Below, piece after piece: positions 51,329 to 60,938 of a stretch of 64,000 nt of DNA (position 1 is the stretch's first letter; every line of letters starts with the position of its first letter). The notes under the pieces are model-generated. The model did not search any database, had not been told where the DNA came from, and saw only the letters and a list, made by a program, of their open reading frames with translations. The translations under genes and the position numbers were made by a program. The stretch is from Metopolophium dirhodum (taxonomy: Eukaryota; Arthropoda; Insecta; Hemiptera; Aphididae). Where the stretch lies: positions 24,218,447 to 24,282,446 of the forward strand of contig NC_083564.1 in NCBI RefSeq assembly GCF_019925205.1. Direction: 5' to 3'.

Positions 51329-52762
51329 TTAAACTTTACTTTTCTTGGTTGAATTTTGCCCGATTGTCGAGGCATGGTAGAGTTTGAGCAAATTTATTGC
51401 ATCTTGAGCTTCACGTTTTTCATAAAGAAACCGTCCACTAGCTTCTTTAACTTGATCTAGAAATGACCTATAAAAACGTAGGATATTAGAACAAAACTAA
51501 AGTGTGTTATATTATAACTTTCAAGACTAAGTAAAATATAATAAGTCTGAATTCTATTAATTTAGGAAAATATAATTGGTTTTTAATTGATGGATTAAAT
51601 AATATTACCTACCTGTCAAACGCCAAATCAACCAAACTTTCTGGATCCATATCAGATAAAAGTTCAAGATCGCAACCACTCAAGAATGCTATTTGACCTA
51701 TATCGTTTTGCAGACGTCGAATCAAACTGTTTAAACTCTGTGTGCCATCAATTTGATCGTCTGCAAATTTAAAGCTTAAAAAAAAAAAATGTATAGAGAC
51801 ATTTGGTAGCATAAAAAAAATGTAAAAAGTATTTTACTTCAGTTATTAGTCCACTCAGTGGAGGGAAAACATAACATTTAAGGTAGAGCTAGGAACACAA
51901 CTACTTCAGACATAAATTGAATAGTTCTTACCTCTAGATTACCTAGAAATAGATTCTCTAGATGCCTACTAGATAACCATATAAAAAATGTACTATAAAA
52001 TGTACTATACAAATCATATTTCTTGACATCACTTAAAAAAAAATGTTCAACATTGTTGATAATAATATTATTGGTGGCTAATAGTTGTCAATAATCAATA
52101 AATACATATTATATTACACAATAATATGTATTATTTGTTATATTATATTTGAGAAAAAGCAGTGTTCAAAGGATGAAATTACAGTTCCTGCAACCTTTTT
52201 GAAGAGCCACATATCCACCCAATTTTAAGAAGTAGTTATATTGCCAACCAGATTATTTAGAAGAACATAATGTATCAAATTTACATTCCATATCGTATAC
52301 ATCTAATACTATAAAATGAAGAACAGCTGTCTAGTAGTAAATAAAATAAAAACTTTAATAAATTGTTCTACCTTATATCATATGGACTCCATTTTTGGTC
52401 AGATTTTAAAATCATAATTAATGTATTTGTTTCCAAAGTGTCAAAATAGTCTTCCTCATCAATTTCAGTGCCATCAGATTCAAGAACGACTTTAATGGGT
52501 TCATTTTCATTTATATCAAGTTTTTGTTGAGCTAAACAAAGGTATAATATTGTAAAACTAAAAACTATTTTCAATATTGTTTAATGTACTTTAATTTTTT
52601 AGAATTAGTAAAAATATAAAATGCATACATTCATTACATTACAAAAATATTTTTACCTTTAGTCATAAAATCAGACAATGAAGTTGCTACAATACCAATT
52701 TTGTGTTCGCGTTTAGAATCAATTATTTTGTATGGTTTACCAGAGTATTCTTCACTAGCCAT
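51329..52762 (-). CDS. CIDE-N domain protein, DFF45/ICAD/Drep-like
   Basis: Four exons on the minus strand: 52762-52657, 52531-52372, 51774-51613 and 51467-51329. They total 567 nt, 188 residues plus TAA, with GT-AG introns and consistent phases. The exon 3 acceptor must be the one at 51775, not the AG nearer the coding motif, to keep frame. Residues about 8-85 form a CIDE-N domain: KPYKIIDSKREHKIGIVA, then ESDGTEIDEEDYFDTL and TLIMILKSDQKW. The acidic loop is the partner-binding face in this family. The C-terminal part is helical (LLSDMDPESLVDL, REAQDAINLLKLYHAS). CIDE-N proteins regulate the apoptotic nuclease CAD/DFF40 or lipid droplets. The length is well below vertebrate DFF45, around 330. 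A Drep relative is an alternative. It lies head-to-head with the TFIIH p44 gene. Confidence 0.82.
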
Positions 52763-53028
52763 TTTAAATTAATAATTCAATGCAAAACAAAACAAGTTTG
52801 AAGTTTCTGATTCCTACCTTCTACCGAGTATCTAGTATCTATGCCCTATGAATATTGAATTAAACAAGCGATATACCCGCTGAAATATTTACAATAAACA
52901 AACTTCTTGCTAAATTTTATAGGTCCTACGTCTTCTCGGTCAATACTCGATAGTCTTGACAATTATCTATGACTTATGTAGGTACTCTTGTACATATTAT
53001 TATCTCAATTCTCAATATCTGTGTATAT

Positions 53029-53331
53029 GTTCTATGCACGGACCACGGACTAAGATATAATGGACTGGGAACGAGCAGCTTATCAGTGGCCCCAAAAGTA
53101 TGTACAAGAGGCAAATGTGGAGGGTCGCAATCATAATTGAGAGTTTACAGCGCCATCTGTATAAAACACGGACTGAGATACAAAATGTGACGTTAAATAA
53201 AACCACTTGTAGCGCTGAAAACATTAAATTATGAGTGTTGATGATAACAGAGGAACCTTTTGCGGGCTGTCCCCCGTCACCCGCCTACCGTGTCGTTTCC
53301 AGTCCATTATATTTTAGTCCGTGGTTCTATG
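53029..53331. mobile_element. hAT-type MITE copy 1 with perfect 8-bp target duplication
   Basis: The element spans 53037-53323 (287 bp) and is flanked by GTTCTATG on both sides (53029-53036 and 53324-53331). The ends are inverted: CACGGACTAAGATATAATGG on the left (after an extra CACGGAC at the very edge) and its complement, with one mismatch, on the right. It sits between the start codons of the CIDE-N gene and GTF2H2. A second copy is at 59986-60390. No coding sequence. Confidence 0.85.
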
Positions 53332-54462
53332 TGAATTCTTATCAGCAGTTTGGTTTGCGAATTATGGTCGAAGTGGACTAAAGTACTGACTAAATTACTG
53401 GCTAAAGTTAACCCCATTCATGGTTTCCTTCAAAGAGCTCATAAATATTTCGGTAAAGATAATGTTTTGTTTTTTATATTGATAACGTAAGACTTCTGTT
53501 TTATGTTAACTTTTTAGTTTTTCATTTCGTAGTTGACTGTTTACTCTTTTCTTAGCTTTATAGCTTTACGGATGTTTGCCATTCCTTCTTACTTATAAAA
53601 GTGAATTTGCTTAAAGTATCATTAAAAAATAATTATTTAATTTAGATTTTGTTTAAAATACTTTTTAATTAATAAACATTTAGGTACCTAGTTGACTTAA
53701 AAAAAAAATATACAACATTTATTTCGTATTGTGTTGAGCAATAATATTTTAATTTAATTTGTGCTGTCTGTAAGTATATTAGTTAAAAATGAATTAATCA
53801 AATTTCAGAAAGTAAAAATTTATATGAATATGTAAATAATGAATTTTTCTTATTTTTCTTTCTTATTCTGTGTGATTTTTTTTAACAGTAATCTCTCATT
53901 ATCTCAAAAAGTATTTTCTTAATATTCCAAATTAATGATTGTTACTATTAAAAAAATCATCCTGCATAATAGAATATAATGTTTATGACATTTTGTATAG
54001 TATTTATATTACGAGTTTTTAGTTTAATTGGCTTTTGAAAATATAATTTCAGTGAAAGATCTAATTTTTAATTTTTAATTTTATTCCTTTTTTGTCCTAA
54101 TTACCAATGGTAGCATAAGATATTATAATTAGTTAATTTATAATATAAATTATGTGGTAAAGTTAGGTACCTAGTATTTTTTAGGTATTTAATTTTTGTT
54201 CTTTAAAAAATAATTGAATTGGGTACTATTCTTAATGTGTTATATAATATAAATATTGTTATTATTTTAGCTTTTAATACAATATAATTTAGGTTGAACT
54301 CTGGCTTTTGGGTCTTTTAAATTCTTTGAAGACAATTTTTTTAATAAGTATTGCAAATAATTATAAATGCTATTATAAGATTGATACATTGAAGCATAAA
54401 AAAAAATTTTAAAATGCATATCTAATTCATTTTATTTATATCATTTTTAGAAGATTTTTGAA
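53332..54462 (+). promoter_or_regulatory. Upstream region and probable 5' UTR intron of GTF2H2
   Basis: The coding exon is preceded by an acceptor TTTTTAG at 54450, 12 bases before ATG, so an upstream non-coding exon is likely. A donor CG|GTAAAG at about 53452 could be its end. The rest is AT-rich. Confidence 0.4.
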
Positions 54463-55629
54463 ATGGATGAAACTGAAGTAAAAGAATATCGCTGGGAAGG
54501 CGGTTACGAAAAAACATGGGAAGAAGTGAAAGAAGATGAAGGAGGAAATGTTGAATGGTCGGTTAAAGAGATAATTGAAAAATCTAAGCGGTTACTGGCA
54601 ACTCGGCAGCCTAATGTCCGCCTGGGCATGATGCGACATTTGTTTGTTATTGTAGATAGTTCCAATTCAATGGTTGAAAAGGATTTAAAACCTACTAGAC
54701 AATTGTGTACTTACAAATTGCTTCAGGATTTCATTCAAGATTATTTTGATCAAAACCCAATTAGTCAACTTGGTCTGATAACTACAAGAAATTCATCTGC
54801 AGAGCGTATATCTGAATTGTCTGGCAATAGAAAATATCATCTTGAAGAATTGAAAAAAACCTTTGGAGATTTTAATTATTGCAACGGATTGATGTCTGTG
54901 CAAAACTCTTTAGAAATTGCATTGTCAGTTATGAAAATGTTGCCTTCCCATACTAGTAAAGAAATACTTATTATTGGATCTAGTTTGAGCTCGTGCGACC
55001 CAGGAGAAATAAATACTTCTATAGAAATGCTTAAAACCCATAATATTAGAGTTTCAATGATACACTTGGCTGCTGAAGTACGGATGTTTCGACATTTGTG
55101 CAATGAAACTAAAGGCAAACATAATGTAATTGTAGACGATGTACATTTTAAGCACATTCTTTGGTCGTTAGTGGAACCTGTTCCTCTTCCAAATTCAGTT
55201 GATGCATCATGTGTGAAAATGGGTTTTCCTCAAGAGTTAGAACAAAAGCCACCATTCACCACTTGCTCCTGTCATTTAGCAGAGGGTGGCAAATTAAACG
55301 CAAAAGGTTTCTTTTGCCCACAATGTAACAGCAAGTATTGTGAATTACCTGTGGAGTGCAAGTGCTGTGGTCTCATACTCGTGTCTTCTTTACATCTTGC
55401 TAGATCATTACATCACTTGGTTCCTATTAAGCCATTTATAAAAATTGAGCTTGAAGAAGGTTCTAGTGCCTACTGCTATGGATGCAGAAAGAGAATAAAG
55501 GTCCCTGCTGAAAATGTGTACTTTTGTGAATCTTGTAAAAAACATTACTGTGACGGCTGTGACATTTATGTGCATAATACATTACATGTATGTCCAGGCT
55601 GTGCAGTTAAACGAGATGAAAAAAGATAA
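54463..55629 (+). CDS. GTF2H2: General transcription factor IIH subunit 2 (p44, Ssl1)
   Basis: A 388-residue CDS without introns. The order of parts is that of p44/Ssl1: an acidic N-terminus with YRWEGGYEKTWE (9-20), a von Willebrand A domain from about residue 57 (MRHLFVIVDSSNSMVEKDLKP, where DSSNS at 65-69 forms the metal-site pattern DxSxS) to about 240, then C-terminal zinc-binding modules. The first has CSC...CPQC...C...CKCCG (about 267-303); the last is the RING-like CYGC...CESC...CDGC...CPGC (about 343-381). In core TFIIH, p44 binds and stimulates the XPD helicase and links to p34, acting in transcription initiation and nucleotide excision repair in the nucleus. Length matches the family (about 390-395). 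The start is the first ATG after the acceptor at 54450. Identification is firm. Confidence 0.96.
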   Translation: MDETEVKEYRWEGGYEKTWEEVKEDEGGNVEWSVKEIIEKSKRLLATRQPNVRLGMMRHLFVIVDSSNSMVEKDLKPTRQLCTYKLLQDFIQDYFDQNPISQLGLITTRNSSAERISELSGNRKYHLEELKKTFGDFNYCNGLMSVQNSLEIALSVMKMLPSHTSKEILIIGSSLSSCDPGEINTSIEMLKTHNIRVSMIHLAAEVRMFRHLCNETKGKHNVIVDDVHFKHILWSLVEPVPLPNSVDASCVKMGFPQELEQKPPFTTCSCHLAEGGKLNAKGFFCPQCNSKYCELPVECKCCGLILVSSLHLARSLHHLVPIKPFIKIELEEGSSAYCYGCRKRIKVPAENVYFCESCKKHYCDGCDIYVHNTLHVCPGCAVKRDEKR

Positions 55630-56429
55630 TATACAAAACAATAATTGTATGTTAAAACATTTGGTGTTTTTTTTTACTAATGCATTACTTTGTGCATAAA
55701 CTAAACAATTTAAGAGCATCAATAATTAATTGATTTTATTTTATATATTTTTAGGCATTATTCCTATTAAATTATTTTAGTTTATGTGTACAATTAAAAA
55801 TGATTAAAAATAGAAAAGAACTGAAACAAAAATTTTTAATTTGATTTATTTTTGATACTCTAAATGAACACACAAATTATAATACCTAATTAAGTTATTA
55901 TGTATAGGTGTAACAATAATTTGATTATTAACTATATTTAATATAAAATGTATGGATAGTTAAATTCCTAGTAAAAAAAATGTTTATTTCATCATAGTTG
56001 GGAATGTATTATTAAATCGGGATAAGTTGATAAATATTCGTATTTGCATTGAAACTAATAAGTGATAACACTGAGTCACTGAACAATAAGAAATAAGTTA
56101 CCGGTCACTTAATGATTCTTGTATTCGTTCAAAGACCCAAGCAAACATAAAATAATAATATAATATTTTATCTACATTTTAAAAACAAATGGTTATTCAA
56201 AAGTTTAAAACCAGTGTTGGTCAAAAAAAATATATGAATAAGGAAAAGAATAATTTTTTGAAGAAAGAATGTTTAGTTGTTAAATTTCTCTCTGTGTATT
56301 GCAGACAATTAATAATATGTTCGAAGGAACAAATATGTATTAAAAAATTGTAAGGAGTAAATGTAATCATGTTATAAATTATGTCGCAACTAAAAATATA
56401 AAAGTATAAAACACAGTTTTTGATATTTA
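55630..56429. other. 3' flank of GTF2H2 and AT-rich intergenic DNA
   Basis: No classical AATAAA lies close to the stop; ATTAAA near 55766 is a possible signal. Nothing else recognised. Confidence 0.35.
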
Positions 56430-56705
56430 TTTTTTTTTTTTTTTATTGAACTTAAGCCCGGCGACTGGCCATTAGCTGTTGTAGTGGTTATGAACTGTGG
56501 TAGGGGTAAGATTGATACGGTAGATTGATTTTACGATTGTTTTAACGGTTGTTACGGTAGGTAGCAAACACGTGTATGTGTGGAAAGGTTTTTAACTACT
56601 ATAAACCCGGGTGGTCACCCATCCGGGAGCTAGTAGATGTGGCCGTTACTTACTCCCAGTCGTATTCCGCGACTGGTAGCAGCCAACGCGCCACGCCAAG
56701 CCACA
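56430..56705 (-). mobile_element. SINE-like element with 5S-like internal box and A tail
   Basis: Read on the minus strand, it begins near 56705 with GCTTGGCGTGGCGCGTTGGC, continues through GGAATACGACTGGGAGTAAG and the 5S rRNA-type box GGATGGGTGACC (56624-56613), and ends in a poly(A) tract (T run at 56431-56444 on the plus strand). At about 275 bp and GC-rich against an AT-rich background, it fits a pol III-derived SINE. A clean target duplication was not found. The head could be tRNA- or 5S-derived. Confidence 0.6.
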
Positions 56706-56743
56706 ATAGTTATTTTATGTTCTTATTTGGACGTATTACTGGA

Positions 56744-57235
56744 ATTACGAAACCATGTTTTTATGTCATATTTTGTCTGCTATCGTATTACAACCGTCTA
56801 ATATATCGCATGGTATTCAACTAATTAATTAAAATATCGTAGATTGGGCTTCTTACGATTGTTAAAAAAGTTCTTCTCTACAATTTTTATGATAGGTAGT
56901 TTTGCTCTAAACCGCTTCAATAAGCCGTATTACTTGAATTATCGAACTATTTAGGTACAATAAAAAATACTAGTTATTACGATATCAGAATAAATAATAA
57001 CTAGATATATAAGAAAAAAATCAAAATTAAATCAAATGTTATTCCATTTAGTGTACATATAGTATATATAGTATATTGTATACAAATATGTAACAATTAT
57101 TACAAATTAAATGTCATATAATAATTATATTATAACCGTTCGAATAAATTATTATTACAATGATTAAAATAACAATTATGATATCGGAATAATTATGTAA
57201 GAAAAAAACGAAAAATAAAATAAAATAATCAAGTG
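56744..57235. repeat. Palindromic MITE arm and flank, copy C
   Basis: 56860-56940 matches the right arm of copy B (TTCTTACGATTGTTAAAAAA, CCGCTTCAATAAGCCGTATT). 56749-56785 matches the outer left end of copy A in inverse (GGAATTACGAAACCATGTTT). 56940-57230 follows the flank of copy B. It is thus a rearranged or truncated member joining A-type and B-type parts. Confidence 0.6.
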
Positions 57236-57289
57236 TTATTACTAGAGTTGAGTTGTTTTCTTAGGATGTTGAAGACTTAAATAACACAA

Positions 57290-57900
57290 ACAAATTCAAC
57301 TGTTAAAGTAACAATATATCAGACTGTATTAAATTGTCAAGCTTTTTTACTTAACAAATAAAATTTTATTGACATTCAAATAAAATAGATAAAAAGGTGG
57401 GTAAGAGGATGTAGGTTACAAGTGGGTCACTGTAATGGATGATGTTAAATTTGAGTTCAATGATATAATATCATTGTATAAAAAAAAACGATTCTGAGCG
57501 AAAACGGTCAGTCAGCCTATGATATTACCAAGTATATTTGATGATATTATTGTGAATAAAGTAATTTATGTATAACTTATTTACATGTAACCTTGTTTTC
57601 AATTTTCAATCCTTAGCTATAAAAGTTGAACATTTTATAAATTTTTAACTAAAAAATTATTTTTATTTTTATTATTAGAACTTCCCGTATATTACTATTA
57701 TAGTTCGACAATTATAATTATTTAAATAATTATTAAATTATAAATTTGATAAATTATATCAATATTTAAACTTTAAATGCTTATAAAAAAAAATTGTGCC
57801 TATGTATTTTTAATATTTTTCAACTGCTATTGGATCGATATATCAGGAGCCTTGTATTAAATGTTCACGCTTTTTTACCAAATTCTTACAAAGCACCCTA
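57290..57900 (+). repeat. R2 interspersed repeat, copy 4
   Basis: It carries GGTCACTGTAATGGATGATG, TGATATAATATCATTGTATA, CGATTCTGAGCGAAAACGGT and TCAACTGCTATTGGA in the family order. The CTCTGCTGTACAG segment is deleted. The end has an ATTCTTACAAAGCACCCTAAA block that is repeated at about 58023-58042. Confidence 0.65.
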
Positions 57901-58320
57901 AAACACAGTTTGGAAAAAAAATTCAATTCTAAGTGTTTTTTTTCGTGTTACGAAAAAAATGAAGTTTTTGATGTTGTTCATCAATAACTTCAAAACGAAG
58001 TTTGTCCTGGCTTTTTTTTTACATTCTTACAAAGCACAGTAAAACAAACATTTTGAAAAATCAAAAGTTGCTAAAACAGAATCGTTCATAATAATTACTT
58101 TGATCATTATTGATAAAATATATTTTGAATATAAGATTCGAAATACGTGATACACAAAATAAATATATGTTGCATGGTCGTAGGCGAAACTAGACACTTT
58201 TATTAGGGCAGGCCAAATGAAAAATATAAAAGAAAAACTAGGTAAAAGGTACGTTACCCTGGCACCCCTATATTATTAGAATTTTCAAAGTAAATTATAT
58301 CATTAGTTAGTACTTAATAA
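57901..58320. other. Intergenic DNA with a short duplicated block
   Basis: ATTCTTACAAAGCAC occurs at about 57891 and again at about 58023. Otherwise nothing recognised. Confidence 0.35.
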
Positions 58321-58520
58321 CCAATTCGTAATCATTCGTGACCACAAATTCGGAATTCGTAACTTGATTTCCACCGCGGAAAATCCATTTTTCCCCCGGG
58401 GGTGCTGCGGTAACGTTTACACCAGCACCCCAATTAAAGGGAAATGCACTTATCGCAATCAAAATAGTACCAATGTTTAGTAATCAATTCGTAACCATTC
58501 GTAACCACAAATTCGGAATG
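58321..58520. repeat. Pair of 35-bp direct repeats around a GC-rich spacer
   Basis: A CAATTCGTAA-CATTCGT-ACCACAAATTCGGAAT segment occurs at 58322-58355 and 58485-58519 with few differences. The spacer of about 130 bases includes CCACCGCGG and CCCCCGGGGG palindromes. The arrangement suggests an element edge or a tandem duplication. Confidence 0.6.
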
Positions 58521-58850
58521 AAATAATGTGTATAATAATAATAATTAATATAGTATTATATTTTAAATAATAATTAATTCTTCATGATTTTGTAATGTTA
58601 AACGAAAGAATCTTGTGAACAATCGCTGTCGCCGGTCAATGATACAAATGTGAATTTATAACAAAATAAATATGAAAATGAAAGGGAGTATGTACGTTTT
58701 TCGTATTAAACTTGTTTTATTATTCCTTACAAATGTATGATCTAGATCAGATCCAAAACATATATACAAGAGTAGGGGATCTCGGTTAAAATTGGTTTCA
58801 ATAATAAAAACAAAATATATATTATAATAATTAGCTATTAAACACATGGG

Positions 58851-59202
58851 CAAGTCCGGATTAAGACATTTTGAGGCACAGGGGCCAAAGTTTAAAATGA
58901 GACCCCTGTACGAAAAAAAAAATTATTATATTATTTAATATTAAGTACCTAATAGCTGTTATAATAAATATATATATAGGTATTGGGTACATAGCAATAA
59001 ATAATGAATAATGTATCACTTTATTTATAAATTATAGTTTACAAGCTTTTTTCCTCGCTAAATAATCATCGAATTTTTTAGGTGATTTATGCAGTGTTAT
59101 AGCCTATAATGAAAAAAGTAATGGACAAATCTGAGGCCCCTAAATAAATTCTAAATATCGAAGCCCGGGGGCCATGCCCCTCCTGGACATTAATCCGGGC
59201 TT
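58851..59202. mobile_element. MITE with CAAGTCCGGATTAA / TTAATCCGGGCTTG ends
   Basis: The inverted ends match over 14 bases with one mismatch. Inside, GAGGCACAGGGGCC and GGCCCCTAAA blocks differ from the AT-rich flanks. No ORF. The target duplication is not clear. Confidence 0.55.
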
Positions 59203-59388
59203 GTACATAGACATGGATGATTCATACATGATTATTTATAATTCACCAAAATATTAAATTTATAAATAAACAATGCATACAATGATAAGGTTTTAAATAA
59301 TTTTTATTATTATTTTTATTTAAATACAATAATTATACATAAAACAATAGTAATTTGTATTTTGTATTTTTGTTCCTACACATTAAAA

Positions 59389-59644
59389 ATGGTTGATTGT
59401 TGTTTTGTACCAGGGTGTAATACTGGTTATGCTTTAGATGTCAAACAACAAAAAAACAATTGGATTAAAAAGTAAAAGTTTGTTTAAAGCACCCAAAGTA
59501 AGAAAACAAAATATCTTAACCTTATTTATGAATAATCATTTTCAATGCGTATGCATTTTATTGTTAAGACATTCAAACTACAATGCAACTACAAAAAAAA
59601 GGAAAAAACCAAGAGTAGTAGAAAGTTGTCAAAACTTTAATTAA
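59389..59644 (+). pseudogene. Broken THAP-domain fragment
   Basis: The ATG at 59389 opens MVDCCFVPGCNTGYALDV, the start of a THAP zinc finger (C-x4-C spacing with the VPGC motif). After an A-rich stretch the frame slips; the other frame continues as IGLKSKSLFKAPK, the usual next THAP block. A donor-like AAA|GTAAGA follows at about 59497. The C-terminal C-x2-H half of the finger and the AVPTIF-type motif are not found. THAP domains occur in P-element-type transposases and in host regulators. With the frame shift and missing half, this is most simply a transposon-derived relic; an exon with a sequencing error is possible. Confidence 0.6.
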
Positions 59645-59977
59645 TGTATTATTTTTATATGTACCATACCTACCTAATACCTATGTATTTTATGTTTCAT
59701 TTGTCATTATTAATTAGACTCGTGACCGTAGTCCATTATAGAATGTTGTGAATTTTAAACTTTTTTTTATAGCGATAACTTTTGAACTTTGACTATATAT
59801 TTAGGCATACTTTAACATGACCAGGTAATGAATAGTAAATCATAATTTATATTTCATTCCAATTCAAAAAAATCAAAAAGATCGTACATTTATAGTAAAG
59901 TACGTATAATATGTGGTAAAACTTGGCACTGCTATCGAACGACGCGCTCCTGGTGACAGAATAACCGTGCGACTTTT

Positions 59978-60398
59978 GTCGGGCCCACGGACTGTCTACT
60001 ATACTATCAATTATCATGACAAATTTAATTTAATTTAATTCAAATTTAATTTAAATGTGTACTATGATATTATAATGAACTGGGAACGAGCAGCTCATCA
60101 GTCAGTGGCCTCGAAAGTATGTACACAGATTTTCATATAATCTGTGGTATGTACAACTACAACTGTTCAAGAGGCAAATGCGGGGGAGTCGCAATCATAA
60201 TTGAGAGTTTACAGCGCCATCTGTATAAAACACAGACCGACATACAAAATGTGACGCTAAATAAAACCACTGGTAGCGCGGAAAACATTCAAGTATGCGT
60301 GTTGATGAGAACAAAGGAACCTTTTGCGGGCTGTCCCCCGTCACCCGCCCACTTTGTCGTTTCCTGTACATTATAATATCTTAGTCCGTGGTCGGGCC
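59978..60398. mobile_element. hAT-type MITE copy 2 with perfect 8-bp target duplication
   Basis: The element spans 59986-60390 (405 bp), flanked by GTCGGGCC at 59978-59985 and 60391-60398. It shares AACTGGGAACGAGCAGC, AATTGAGAGTTTACAGCGCC, AAATAAAACCAC and CTTTTGCGGGCTGTCCCCC with copy 1 at 53037-53323. Relative to copy 1 it has about 75 extra bases at the left end and about 45 near 60122-60167. Open frames inside are not conserved between copies. Confidence 0.87.
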
Positions 60399-60473
60399 AT
60401 ATTTTGTATACGGAGTTTGGTCTCCTTATCTCTTATCTTCATGGATAGAAACTACTATTTTTTGTATAAACTG

Positions 60474-60572
60474 CACGGACCACTATAATATTATACTTAT
60501 CTATGATTTAAGATATATAGGTATAAATTAGTGAAGTACTAAAGTATAATATCTTAAATCGTGGCACGGACC
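60474..60572. repeat. 83-bp hairpin unit flanked by CACGGACC direct repeats
   Basis: CACGGACC occurs at 60474-60481 and 60565-60572. The segment between contains inverted parts, TGATTTAAGATAT and ATATCTTAAATCG. The 8-bp repeats look like a target duplication, but their sequence also matches the terminus of the hAT-type MITE 80 bases upstream. Confidence 0.5.
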
Positions 60573-60938
60573 AAGATCACTTTATAGTTTACTCTGTGGT
60601 TGTATACTTGTGTACTTGTATCATTAAACTTTTTTTTATGGGTTGTTTCTCGAGCTTGTACTCGATCGCTACTCGCGGACTGCTGTAACTACTAGCTTGC
60701 TAATTGCTATTTGCTATAATACTAAAGGTGTACAGTCTATAGTCTTATATAGTGTCTCTGCGGTGACTGTGTCTACATCTGAGTAACGAGTAACTGACAA
60801 CCTCGACAATTGTATAATATTCCAATCTACATTCTACATTCAAAGTCCAGAGATTGGCAACAACAGTCAAAACGGTTTACTTCATACATTCATTTTATTC
60901 CATATTACCGCCGTGGTTGCTTAATAAATTTGTTTTCA
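60573..60938 (+). promoter_or_regulatory. Upstream region of the HEATR6-like gene
   Basis: The interval between the repeats and the start codon, with somewhat higher complexity than surrounding DNA. It should hold promoter and 5' UTR. No motif can be assigned with confidence. Confidence 0.35.

Noticed and set aside
56560..56705. A genuine 5S rRNA or tRNA gene
   Set aside because: Only the GGATGGGTGACC box and a loose A-box-like stretch match. No full fold could be drawn and an A tail follows, so SINE is the better call.
60119..60376. 85-codon open frame in the hAT-type MITE
   Set aside because: The frame is not preserved in the sister copy at 53.1-53.3 kb and runs through the non-coding element.
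60810..60938. Upstream in-frame start for the HEATR6-like protein
   Set aside because: The added 43 residues are not helical-repeat-like, and the ATG at 60939 gives a typical start to the helical array.
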